This document shows positions 8,293 through 17,917 of a DNA stretch of 64,000 bases, piece after piece. Below the pieces are notes generated by a model. The model did not search any database and was not told the origin of the DNA. It worked only from the letters and a program-made list of their open reading frames with translations. The position numbers were made by a program, and so were the translations under genes. Positions within the stretch are counted from its first letter, which is position 1, and every line of letters begins with the position of its first letter. Source of the DNA: Chromohalobacter sarecensis (GTDB lineage Bacteria; Pseudomonadota; Gammaproteobacteria; Pseudomonadales; Halomonadaceae); assembly GCF_023061135.1 (NCBI RefSeq), contig NZ_JAKGAN010000009.1, positions 62,001 through 126,000 of the forward strand, read 5' to 3'.

Positions 8293-10143
8293 TCAGATCC
8301 AGATTTTCTTCAGCGGGCGTCCGCCGATGGTGAGGTTGATCAGGGCACGTGAGACCAGGATGGCGGTAAACATCGAGGTCAGAATGCCCAGCGACAGTGT
8401 GACGGCGAAGCCTTTGACCGGTCCGGTGCCGATCGAGAACAGGATGACTGCCACCAGCAGGGTGGTGATGTTGGCGTCGACGATCGAGGTGAAGGCGCGC
8501 TCGAAGCCGGCATGTATCGCTTGCTGGGCAGGCATTTTGGCTTTGATCTCTTCACGTATTCGCTCGAATATCAAGACGTTGGCATCCACTGCCATGCCTA
8601 GTGTCAGCACGATACCGGCGATCCCGGGAAGCGTCAGGGTGGCGCCGAGCATCGACATTGCGGCGACCAGCAGCACCAGGTTTAGCCCCAGCGAGATGTT
8701 GGCGACGATGCCGAAGGCCTTGTAGCGCGCCAGCATGAACAGCACCACGAGCAACAGGCCGAGTTCTACCGAGAGAATGCCCTGATTGATGTTCTGCGCG
8801 CCCAGGCTGGGCCCGATGGTGCGCTCCTGAGCGAAATAAATGGGCGCCGCCAGCGAGCCGGAGCGCAGCAGCAAGGCCAGGTCTGCCGCCTCGCTCGAGG
8901 AATCGAGACCGGTGATGCGGAAGCGGTTGCTCAAGGCGCTTTGAATGGTCGCCAGGCTGATGATGCCGCGCTCGGTATAGGCCTCGCGCTTTTCGACCTC
9001 TTCGCCGTCTTCCATAACCGTGCGTGTGCGGGTCTTGTGCTCGATGAAGACGACCGCCATGTTGCGCCCGATATTGGAGCGTGTGGCGCGGCTCATCATC
9101 GAGCCGCCGGTGCCATCGAGGTTGATGTTGACCTGCGGACGGTTGTTTTGATCGAAGCTCCGGCTGGCGCTGGAGACATGATCGCCGGTGACGATGACGT
9201 CACGCATCAACTCTGCGCTGCGGTCTTCGTCATTGCGGAAGCTGAGTGTTTCGATCTCGCGGTCGGGCGTGTCCGAGCGGGCTTCCAGACGGAACTCCAG
9301 ATTCGCGGTGGCCCCCACGATACGCTTGGCGGCGGCGGTGTCCTGCACGCCGGGCAGTTCGACGACGATGCGGCTGGGGCCCTGGCGCTGCACCAGTGGC
9401 TCCGAAACGCCCAATTCGTTGACGCGGTTGCGGATCGTCGTCAGGTTCTGATTGATGGCGTAGTCCTGAAGCGCCTGCACGGCTTGTTCGGTGAAGGTCA
9501 TCGTCAGGGCCGCGCCACTATCGCCTTCTTCGTTCGCGTAGTCGAAGTCAGGGAACTGGTCGGCGATCAAGCCGCGTGCCTCGTTGCGATCGTCTTCGTT
9601 GGCGAACTGGAACGTGATCGTGCGGTCGCCGATTTCGGTGTCACGATAACGGATTCGCTCGTCGCGCAGGATGTCGCGGACGGCGCTGGCATTCGCTTCC
9701 AGGCGTTGCTGGACGGCGGCGTCCATGTCGACCTGCAGCAGGAAGTGCACCCCGCCCTGGAGGTCGAGGCCGAGCTTCATGGGCGCGGCTGAAAGGCCGG
9801 CCAACCAGTCGGGTGTCGCATCGGCGAGATTGAGCGCCACGGTATAAGCGTCGCCCAGCCGCTCGTCGAGGGTATCGCGGGCAGCGATTTGCTGATCGGC
9901 TTCTTCGAGGCGAATCAGCGCACTGTTGCCATCCAGCTCGCTTTTCTTGACATCGATGCCTTCGTCCGCGAGCGCTTGGGTCAAGCGGTCGAGGCGCTCT
10001 TGATCGAGTGCGGAGCCGTTGGCGGTACTGCTGATTTGAACGGCGGGGTCGGCGGGGTAAAGATTGGGTAACGCGTAGATGATGCCGACGAGAAGTACTA
10101 TGAGTATCAGCAGATACTTCCACAGGGGGTAACGGTTGAGCAT
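8293..10143 (-). CDS. secD: Protein translocase subunit SecD
   Basis: This 616-residue inner-membrane protein starts MLNRYPLWKYLLILIVLLVG, a signal-anchor helix, then IIYALPNLYPADPAVQIS, as in other SecD proteins. DLQGGVHFLLQVDM and GVSEPLVQRQGPSRIVVELP mark the periplasmic region. GMAVDANVLIFERIREE marks the conserved SecD helix 4 block. A longer in-frame GTG start is possible, but the MLNRYP start agrees with the family. It works with SecF and YajC as an accessory to SecYEG. A 100-nt gap separates it from yajC. Confidence 0.97.
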   Translation of the reverse strand: MLNRYPLWKYLLILIVLLVGIIYALPNLYPADPAVQISSTANGSALDQERLDRLTQALADEGIDVKKSELDGNSALIRLEEADQQIAARDTLDERLGDAYTVALNLADATPDWLAGLSAAPMKLGLDLQGGVHFLLQVDMDAAVQQRLEANASAVRDILRDERIRYRDTEIGDRTITFQFANEDDRNEARGLIADQFPDFDYANEEGDSGAALTMTFTEQAVQALQDYAINQNLTTIRNRVNELGVSEPLVQRQGPSRIVVELPGVQDTAAAKRIVGATANLEFRLEARSDTPDREIETLSFRNDEDRSAELMRDVIVTGDHVSSASRSFDQNNRPQVNINLDGTGGSMMSRATRSNIGRNMAVVFIEHKTRTRTVMEDGEEVEKREAYTERGIISLATIQSALSNRFRITGLDSSSEAADLALLLRSGSLAAPIYFAQERTIGPSLGAQNINQGILSVELGLLLVVLFMLARYKAFGIVANISLGLNLVLLVAAMSMLGATLTLPGIAGIVLTLGMAVDANVLIFERIREEIKAKMPAQQAIHAGFERAFTSIVDANITTLLVAVILFSIGTGPVKGFAVTLSLGILTSMFTAILVSRALINLTIGGRPLKKIWI

Positions 10144-10243
10144 GGAAGCCCTGTCCTTGTTGCTGACGCAGAAGACAGCCACCGACCATAGAATATGGCC
10201 GGTGGCGTTGAGGAGGGGCGGTTTCGCGCCTCCTTATAGGGGA

Positions 10244-10573
10244 TCAGATGGACTTCAGGGTGCCCTTGGGCAATACCGCGGCGACGGAGTTCTTCTGAAC
10301 GTTCACCTCGGTGCCTTCGGCGATTTCCAGGCTGATGAAATCGTCGCCGACATTGGTGACACGCCCCATCAAGCCGCCACCGATGACGATCTCATCGCCT
10401 TTGGAAAGGTTGCTGATCAGTTGTTTGTGCTGCTTGGCACGCTTGGACTGCGGACGCCAGAGCAGAAAGTAGAAGATCAGTACGAAACCGACCAGCATGA
10501 CGATCTGGGCAATGCCGCCGCCCGCGGATGAAGCATCCTGCGCGTGAGCTGCGGGAATGAGAAACTCCAGCAT
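10244..10573 (-). CDS. yajC: Preprotein translocase subunit YajC
   Basis: This 109-residue single-span membrane protein carries IVMLVGFVLIFYFLLWRPQ followed by a QSKRAKQHKQL basic cytoplasmic stretch and a small beta-rich domain (GDEIVIGGGLMGRVTNVGDD). This is the full YajC layout at normal length. YajC associates with SecDF. Its place between tgt and secD is the classic gammaproteobacterial order. Confidence 0.96.
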   Translation of the reverse strand: MLEFLIPAAHAQDASSAGGGIAQIVMLVGFVLIFYFLLWRPQSKRAKQHKQLISNLSKGDEIVIGGGLMGRVTNVGDDFISLEIAEGTEVNVQKNSVAAVLPKGTLKSI

Positions 10574-10641
10574 GGATTGTTATCTCCGGATGGTAGTGGG
10601 GTTGAATCTGTGCCCGAGAGCGTATCCCGGATGGCATTCGA

Positions 10642-11808
<1,167 letters not shown>

Positions 11809-11816
<8 letters not shown>

Positions 11817-12879
11817 GAGAAGCCTCGGGGAAAGGATGTGACGTTGCCGACCGGCTGAGGAGCATGGCATCGCCATAGCTGAAGAAGGCGTAACGCTCGG
11901 CGACGGCTTCGCGGTAGGCATGCATCACCTGGCGATAGCCGGCGAACGCTGAGACCAGCATCAACAGTGTTGACTCGGGCAAATGGAAATTGGTGATCAG
12001 TGCATCGACACAGCGCCACGCGTAACCGGGATAGATGAAGATATCGGTGTCGCCACGATAAGGCGCGATGCGACCGTCGTCCCGGCCTTGGCTGGCAGTT
12101 TCCAGGCAACGCACGCTGGTCGTGCCCACGGCGATGACACGCTGGCCGCGCGCTCGGGTGGCCTCGACTTGGCGGCATAGCGTCTCATCGACTTCCAGCC
12201 ATTCGCTGTGCATGTGATGCTCGCGAATATCGTCCACGCGGACTGGCTGAAAGGTGCCTGCCCCCACGTGCAGGGTGACATAGCCCATCTCCACGCCACG
12301 CTCACGCAGCGCCGCCATCAATGCCTCGTCGAAATGCAGGCCGGCGGTGGGCGCCGCTACCGCGCCCTCGCGACGGGCATAAACAGTCTGATAACGCTCG
12401 CGGTCGTCGAGCTCGTCTTCGCGGTCGATATACGGCGGCAAGGGCATGTGCCCGTGGCGTTCAAGCAGCGCGATCAGTGGTGTCTCGCCTAAAAAGCGCA
12501 GCTCGAACAAGGCCTCGTGACGCTCTTCGACCACCGCGCGGATATCGCCCTCGAAAATCAGCTCGGTGCCGGGCTTGGGAGCCTTGCTGGCGCGTAGGTG
12601 CGCCAGACCACGATGCGCATCCAGCGGGCGTTCGAGAAGCATCTCGACGCGCCCACCGCTGGCCTTTTGCCCGAACAGCCGCGCGGGAATCACACGGGTG
12701 TCGTTGAACACCAGCAGGTCGCCGGGCTCGAGCTGCGTCAGCAAGTCGGTGAAGCGGCGATGCTGAATTTCGCCGCTCGCGTCGTCCAGGCACAGCAGGC
12801 GACAGTCACTGCGTTTCTCAGACGGGTAACGAGCGATCAGCTCATCGGGGAGATCGAAATGGAAATCGGCGCGCTGCAT
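11809..12879 (-). CDS. queA: S-adenosylmethionine:tRNA ribosyltransferase-isomerase
   Basis: This 356-residue enzyme converts preQ1 to epoxyqueuosine in tRNA using [22 protein letters not shown] is the standard N-terminus. The known blocks [48 protein letters not shown] and [17 protein letters not shown] are present. The frame runs 216 nt further upstream toward the tRNA gene, but no homologous sequence is there. It is the first gene of the queA-tgt-yajC-secDF operon and is divergent from tRNA-Leu. Confidence 0.97.
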
Positions 12880-13000
12880 GGCGTTGGAGAGAACGACCTG
12901 TAATCGAAAAACGGTAATCGGAGATGAGGCACGCCCGGCGTGCGCTCGACGAAGGCGGCCTATGATAATCGAGACAGGCGACGAAGTCAGGCCCGGATGA

Positions 13001-13028
13001 TTGACGTCGCCAATCTGCTCCGTATAAT
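13001..13028 (+). promoter_or_regulatory. Sigma-70 promoter of tRNA-Leu
   Basis: TTGACG (13001-13006) and TATAAT (13023-13028) are spaced by 16 bp. The predicted start, near 13035, is only about 5 nt before the mature tRNA. A perfect -10 so close to a tRNA gene makes this one of the most certain promoters in the window. Confidence 0.85.
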
Positions 13029-13039
13029 ACGTCTCCGCT

Positions 13040-13126
13040 GCCCGGGTGGCGAAATTGGTAGACGCAGCGGATTCAAAATCCGCCGGTGGAAACACTGTGT
13101 CGGTTCGAGTCCGACCCCGGGCACCA
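13040..13126 (+). tRNA. tRNA-Leu (anticodon CAA)
   Basis: The 87-nt sequence folds as a class II tRNA. The acceptor GCCCGGG pairs with CCCGGGC, followed by A and an encoded CCA. The D-arm contains AAATTGGTAGACGC. The anticodon stem GCGGA/TCCGC encloses TTCAAAA, giving anticodon CAA (reads UUG). A long variable arm and the T-arm GGTTCGAGTCC follow. The long variable arm is expected for leucine. Confidence 0.97.
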
Positions 13127-13417
13127 ACCTTTCTTAATGACTTCGGTCATCCCAGCAAGACAATCTTCTAGCGTTCTCCTTTTCCTGATGATGTCGATGA
13201 GACATGCGTCCGTTTTTCGTGTGCGCGTGGCCAGCGTTCTGTCTGCTTGTCGATCTGTATATCTTTTATTAATCAATTAGGTATAAAAGCTTGGGTTGCT
13301 CTATCCTGAGGGCGAGCCATCAAGACGGCAGGGCGCGGTGAAAACGCGTCTCAAGCTGCATGGCGTGTCGCTTTCATCGGCGATGCTAGGGATCACGATC
13401 ATTCAAGGAGAAGCGTT
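13127..13417. other. Intergenic region between tRNA-Leu and glucose dehydrogenase; no gene seen
   Basis: I see no supported coding sequence. A small hairpin, ATGAC-TTCG-GTCAT, lies at 13137-13150, 11 nt after the tRNA. It has a stable UUCG loop but no U-tract and may be a processing or termination signal. An A/T-rich stretch at 13258-13295 could hold the glucose dehydrogenase promoter. The AAGGAG at 13405-13410 is the ribosome site for the TTG start that follows. Confidence 0.5.
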
Positions 13418-15865
13418 TTGGCTACTAAGACATCTTCCCACAGGGTTGGCGGTCCGTTCGCCAAACTCGTGGGTATCATCGTTGCGCTCGTCGGCCTCGC
13501 GTTAGGCGGCGGCGGGCTTTATCTAGCGTCATTGGGTGGTTCCTGGTATTACGCGATTGCGGGCATTCTGATGCTCGTCTCCGGCGTACAATTGGTGCGT
13601 GGCCGTGTTTCCGGTGCCTGGCTTTATGGCGTGGTGTTCATCGGCACGCTGATCTGGGCCGCCTGGGAATCGGGGCTGAATTACTGGCGCTGGATTCCGC
13701 GTCTCGATGTCGCGTTGATCCTGGCCATTCTGGTTGCACCGGTTATGCCGAGCCTCAGGGGCGGGCCATCCCGCAAGGCGGGGTTCTCGGTGGCGGGCGT
13801 GTTGTGCCTGGGCCTGATCGTCGCCGGTGCGTTGGCGTTCGTGCCGCGTGGTTATCAACAGTTCGAGGGCGTGCCCGAGGTCGCCGAGAATTCATTGGCG
13901 ACCGATGTCGGCGATGCTCAGCCGGCGGATACTCCCGCCGATGGAGACTGGGTTGCCTATGGGCGTGACAGCGCCGCGACGCGCTACTCTCCGCTCGATC
14001 AGCTTACCCCGGATAACGTCGGCGATCTCGAAGTCGCGTGGCAATATAGAACCGGAGACCTGCTCGATCATCGCTGGGGCGCCGAAACCACGCCGCTCAA
14101 GGTCGGCGACGATGTGTTCTTGTGTACGTCGCGCAACATCCTGATCTCGCTCGATGCCGATAGTGGCGAAGAGAACTGGCGCTACGACCCGCAGGTATCC
14201 GAAGACGCCATTCCTTATACTGCTGCCTGCCGTGGCGTTACGTATTACGAAGTGCCGGACGACCGGCTCGACGATCTGGCCAGCGGCGATGAGGGCGATT
14301 CGCAGAACTGCCGCGCCCGCATCATTTCCGGCACGCTCGATGGCCGCATGCTCGAGGTCGACGCCGCCACCGGCGAGCCGTGTGCCGATTTCGGGGATAA
14401 CGGCCAGGTCGACATCAAAAAGAACATGGGCGAAACGCCGGATGGCTACGTGTCGATCAACTCGGCGCCCGTGGTAGTGCGCGATGTCGTCGTTACCGGC
14501 CATCAGGTGCTCGATGGGCAGCGCCGTTATCCGCCCTCCGGTGTCATCAAGGGGTTCGACGCCGTCACCGGTGAGCTCGAGTGGGCCTGGGACGCCGGGC
14601 GCCCCGAGCAGAGCGAACCGCTCAGCGGTGACGACACCTACGTGCGTGGCTCTCCCAATATGTGGACGACCGCCGCTGGCGACAGCCAGCTCGGTCTGGT
14701 GTATCTGCCGATGGCCAATAGCGCTGCCGACTACTGGAGCGGCTCGCGCACGCCGGAAGAAAACGAGTGGGCAAGTTCGATGGTGGCGCTCAACGTCGAG
14801 ACCGGTCTGCCCGAGTGGCACTTCCAGACTGCGCACAAGGATGTCTGGGACTACGACCCCGGTTCGCAGCCGACATTGATCGACTTCCCCACCGATGACG
14901 GAGAAGTGCCGGCCTTGGTGATGCCCACCAAGCAGGGCGAAATCTACGTCTTCAATCGTGAAACCGGCGAGTTGCTGGGCGGTGGCGCCGAAGAACGCCC
15001 CGTGCCGCAAGGCGGTGCCGAGCCGGAAGAACGCAGCGAGACACAGCCGTTCTCGCGTTACGCGACCCTGCGTCAGCCCGACATCAACGAGAAGGACATG
15101 TGGGGCATGTCTCCTTTCGATCAGCTTTTCTGCCGTATCCAGTACCAGCAAGCCAGTTGGAAGGGCATGTACACGCCGCCCACCGCCGATCAGCCGTGGA
15201 TTCAGTACACCGGTTATAACGGAGGTTCCGACTGGGGCAGTGTCTCCATCGACCCTCGGCGCGGCGTGATGATTGCCAACTACAACGACATGCCCAATTA
15301 CAACGAGCTGGTGCCTCGCGAGGAGGCCGATGCCAAGGGCTGGAAGCCACGCGAGGAACTGGATAGCGATGGCGGTGGCGCCGAAGGTGCGGGCGATCCG
15401 CAGGCCAACACGCCTTACGCGATCAACGTCAACGCCGGCTGGCGTGTGCCTTATACCGGCATGCTGTGCAAGCAGCCACCGTACGGGCATATTCGCGCCA
15501 TCGAGCTGGCCAGCGGCGATACGCTGTGGGATCGCCCGTTGGGCACGGCGCGCGCCAACGGCCCGTGGGGGATTCGCTCCGGCTTGCCCATCGATATCGG
15601 CACGCCCAATAACGGCGGCTCGGTGGTCACGGCGGGTGGTCTGATCTTCATCGCCGCAGCGACCGATGACTTGATCCGCGCGATCGATATCGAGAGTGGC
15701 GATACCGTGTGGCAAGCGCCGTTACCGGCGGGCGGTCAGGCCAATCCGATGGTCTACGAGGCGAATGGTCGTCAGTATCTGGTGATCGTCGCTACGGGAC
15801 ACCACTTCATGGAAACCCCCAGTGGTGACTACGTGATCGCCTATGCGCTGCCCGACGATGCCTGA
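13418..15865 (+). CDS. gcd: Membrane-bound PQQ-dependent glucose dehydrogenase (glucose/quinate/shikimate family)
   Basis: This 815-residue inner-membrane quinoprotein has about five N-terminal hydrophobic segments (residues 15-145), then a periplasmic beta-propeller. DWVAYGRDSAATRYSPLDQL opens the propeller. Typical blocks follow: TPLKVGDDVFLCTSRN, FQTAHKDVWDYDPGSQPTL, and the late IDIGTPNNGGSVVTAGGL and MVYEANGRQYLVIVATGHH. The known reaction is periplasmic oxidation of glucose to gluconolactone with electrons to ubiquinone. Quinate or shikimate as substrate cannot be excluded. Translation starts at TTG, chosen because AAGGAG lies 7 nt upstream. No PQQ synthesis genes are in the window. Confidence 0.92.
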   Translation: MATKTSSHRVGGPFAKLVGIIVALVGLALGGGGLYLASLGGSWYYAIAGILMLVSGVQLVRGRVSGAWLYGVVFIGTLIWAAWESGLNYWRWIPRLDVALILAILVAPVMPSLRGGPSRKAGFSVAGVLCLGLIVAGALAFVPRGYQQFEGVPEVAENSLATDVGDAQPADTPADGDWVAYGRDSAATRYSPLDQLTPDNVGDLEVAWQYRTGDLLDHRWGAETTPLKVGDDVFLCTSRNILISLDADSGEENWRYDPQVSEDAIPYTAACRGVTYYEVPDDRLDDLASGDEGDSQNCRARIISGTLDGRMLEVDAATGEPCADFGDNGQVDIKKNMGETPDGYVSINSAPVVVRDVVVTGHQVLDGQRRYPPSGVIKGFDAVTGELEWAWDAGRPEQSEPLSGDDTYVRGSPNMWTTAAGDSQLGLVYLPMANSAADYWSGSRTPEENEWASSMVALNVETGLPEWHFQTAHKDVWDYDPGSQPTLIDFPTDDGEVPALVMPTKQGEIYVFNRETGELLGGGAEERPVPQGGAEPEERSETQPFSRYATLRQPDINEKDMWGMSPFDQLFCRIQYQQASWKGMYTPPTADQPWIQYTGYNGGSDWGSVSIDPRRGVMIANYNDMPNYNELVPREEADAKGWKPREELDSDGGGAEGAGDPQANTPYAINVNAGWRVPYTGMLCKQPPYGHIRAIELASGDTLWDRPLGTARANGPWGIRSGLPIDIGTPNNGGSVVTAGGLIFIAAATDDLIRAIDIESGDTVWQAPLPAGGQANPMVYEANGRQYLVIVATGHHFMETPSGDYVIAYALPDDA

Positions 15866-15923
15866 CGGCTCGCTAAGGTAGGAGAAATACCGCGACCCCG
15901 GCATGCAGTCGGGGCCGCGATGT

Positions 15924-16685
15924 TTAGGAAGCCGCGAAGCCGGTCACCGTGGGCAGCGCTTCGAACGCGGGACGTGCGTAATAAAAGCCTTGATGCTGCA
16001 CGATGCCGGCTTCCTCATGCAGCCAGCGCGCTTCGTCCCGGCACTCGATGCCTTCGGCGACCGTTTCGATGTCGAGCTGGGCGGCGATGTCGGCCACCGC
16101 CTTGAGCAAGATCTGGCGACGCGGGTCGCGATGGCAGTCCATCACCAGGTCACGATCGATCTTGAGCTTGTCGGGGCGCAACTCGACCAACAGGTCCAGA
16201 TTGGCGTGGCCCTTGCCGAAGTCATCCAGAGCGGTGGTAAAGCCCATCCGGCGATAGGTGTCGATGATGCTGCGCAAATGGGCGCGATCGGTGACGCTTT
16301 CGGTTTCGGTAATTTCGAATACCAGTCGCTCGGTGGGCCACCCGACTTTTTCTGAAATTGCTAGCGTCGCCTGTATGCAGGCCTGGGGTTCATAGACGGC
16401 GTTGGGCAGGAAGTTGATCGAGAGCGCGCTTGCCATCTCGAGTCGGGCGGCGAGTTCGATGGCCTTGACGCGACAGGCCTGATCGAATCGGTAGAGCAAG
16501 CCGTCCGATACTTGGGAAAGTATCTGGTAGGCCGATTCGCCATTGACGCCGCGTACCAGGGCCTCATGAGTGACGATACGTTGCGTCGCGACATCGACGA
16601 TGGGCTGGAACGCCATGCTGAAGGCGAACGGCAATGGGCCTTCGCAACGCTGGCAATGATGGTCGGTTCGCGCGCAATTCGTCAT
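15924..16685 (-). CDS. EAL-domain c-di-GMP phosphodiesterase with N-terminal Cys/His cluster
   Basis: This 253-residue, essentially single-domain EAL protein has catalytic residues EAL (41-43), NFLPN, FEITETE, DDFGKG, KIDRDLV and VAEGIE, so it should hydrolyse c-di-GMP to pGpG. The DDFG motif continues KGHAN instead of the common TGYSS. The first 14 residues, MTNCARTDHHCQRC, hold C-x4-HH-C-x2-C, which looks like a small metal-binding head. The start at 16685 is chosen over an upstream ATG because GGAGGT lies 5 nt before it. It converges with glucose dehydrogenase. No GGDEF partner is nearby. Confidence 0.93.
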   Translation of the reverse strand: MTNCARTDHHCQRCEGPLPFAFSMAFQPIVDVATQRIVTHEALVRGVNGESAYQILSQVSDGLLYRFDQACRVKAIELAARLEMASALSINFLPNAVYEPQACIQATLAISEKVGWPTERLVFEITETESVTDRAHLRSIIDTYRRMGFTTALDDFGKGHANLDLLVELRPDKLKIDRDLVMDCHRDPRRQILLKAVADIAAQLDIETVAEGIECRDEARWLHEEAGIVQHQGFYYARPAFEALPTVTGFAAS

Positions 16686-16881
16686 GCTGACCTCCGTGTG
16701 ATGGGTTGAGAGCGCCGTAATGATGCCCACTAAATATCCCGGTGCGTGTTGGGTGTGTCACGCGTCGTTTAAGATAGAATGTCTGCAACACATTGTACGG
16801 TCATAAATTAGCTGCGGTACGCTTTTGAAAACATGGCGTCGTATCGCGCTTCCATCATGATGTTCCTGGAAAGGAGTTCCG

Positions 16882-17256
16882 ATGAAACCTGTCAGTCTTA
16901 CCCTGTTGGCGCTAGCGACCTTGATGACGGGGTGCGCCATGCAAGGTGGCGATGATGATCGCGCCGATCAGCATACCCAGATTTACCAGTGTGAGGGAGA
17001 CACATCGCTGTCGGTGACCTATTTCCAATATGGCGCTGACACCGATAGTGCCATGTTGAGCTACGGTCACGATTCCATCCCCATGCACCAAATTGCCTCG
17101 GGCGCCGACGCACGCTATGCCAGCGACGACGAACAGCTCGCCTACATCTGGCACACCAAGGATGACGAAGGTGAGCTTTACCGCGAGAACGATGAGGGCG
17201 AACGCAACGTCATCGAGCGCGATTGCCAGGGCCGCATGAAGGACGCCGACCGCTAA
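16882..17256 (+). CDS. MliC-like lipoprotein (membrane-bound lysozyme inhibitor family)
   Basis: This 124-residue lipoprotein has lipobox LMTGC with Cys18 after a short hydrophobic signal. The mature part has YQCEGDTSLSVTYF, GADARYASDDEQLAYIW and a late DCQ. This is the small beta-barrel pattern of MliC/PliC, with two Cys available for a disulfide. Known members protect cell-wall glycan from host c-type lysozyme. The body is more acidic than usual, consistent with a halophile. GGAG precedes the ATG. Family assignment is by pattern and somewhat uncertain. Confidence 0.75.
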   Translation: MKPVSLTLLALATLMTGCAMQGGDDDRADQHTQIYQCEGDTSLSVTYFQYGADTDSAMLSYGHDSIPMHQIASGADARYASDDEQLAYIWHTKDDEGELYRENDEGERNVIERDCQGRMKDADR

Positions 17257-17289
17257 GTTGCGCGCTTATTTCATGACGGAACCTGTGCG

Positions 17290-17898
17290 ATGTCACTGAG
17301 TTTGTGGCTGTCGCTGGCGGCGGTGTGTGCCATGGGAGCGATGTCGCCAGGGCCGAGTCTGGCGATGGTGCTGCGCCATACGCTAGGCGGTGGGCGCGTG
17401 CCGGGCGTGGTCGCCGGTGTTTGCCATGCGGCGGGTGTGGGCTTCTACGCGGCGTTGACCGTGTGGGGCCTGGGCGCGGTCATCGTTCATCAGCCGCTGT
17501 TGTTCAAGGCGATCACCTGGGGCGGGGCGGCGTACCTGGCCTGGCTGGGCGTGAAGGCGTTGCGCGCTGGCCGCGGCGGGGCCCTGGAGACAGGCGGCAT
17601 GGCCAGTCGCCCTGGTATGGCCGCGCGAGACGGCGTGCTGGTGGCGCTGGCCAATCCCAAGCTGATTCTCTTCTTCGTGGCCTTGCTGAGCCAGTTCGTG
17701 AGCGCCGACATGGGCGCGGGGGCCAAGACGGTGATCGTGGCGACCGCGTCACTGATCGACGCTGGCTGGTACGTGCTGGTGGCGCTGGCGCTCTCGCATT
17801 CGGCGGTTTTACCCTGGCTTCAGGCACGCGCGCACTGGATCAACCGGGCGACCGGTGTCTTGCTGCTGGGCCTGGCGCTGCGCATCGTCATTGGTTGA
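17290..17898 (+). CDS. LysE family translocator (amino acid/metabolite exporter)
   Basis: This 202-residue protein has six hydrophobic segments. The family signature MSPGPSLAMVLRHTLGGGR follows the first helix, and LVALANPKLILFFVALL lies in the middle. This is the RhtB/LysE exporter layout at normal length. Members export amino acids or their derivatives by proton exchange; the substrate cannot be told from sequence. It starts 33 nt after the MliC-like gene. Confidence 0.92.
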   Translation: MSLSLWLSLAAVCAMGAMSPGPSLAMVLRHTLGGGRVPGVVAGVCHAAGVGFYAALTVWGLGAVIVHQPLLFKAITWGGAAYLAWLGVKALRAGRGGALETGGMASRPGMAARDGVLVALANPKLILFFVALLSQFVSADMGAGAKTVIVATASLIDAGWYVLVALALSHSAVLPWLQARAHWINRATGVLLLGLALRIVIG

Positions 17899-17917
17899 TG
17901 GAGCGTAGCAACCACCC

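Noticed and set aside
8941-9792. A 283-codon plus-strand frame
   Set aside because: It is antisense to secD and has no recognisable domain or start signal.
13073-13276. Minus-strand frame containing [12 protein letters not shown]
   Set aside because: This peptide is the usual false translation of a tRNA gene in reverse; the tRNA-Leu at 13040-13126 explains it.
13892-15715. A 607-codon open frame on the minus strand
   Set aside because: It lies wholly opposite the glucose dehydrogenase gene, has no ribosome site, and its sequence is Arg/His/Gly-rich without domains. Long antisense frames are expected in high-GC DNA.
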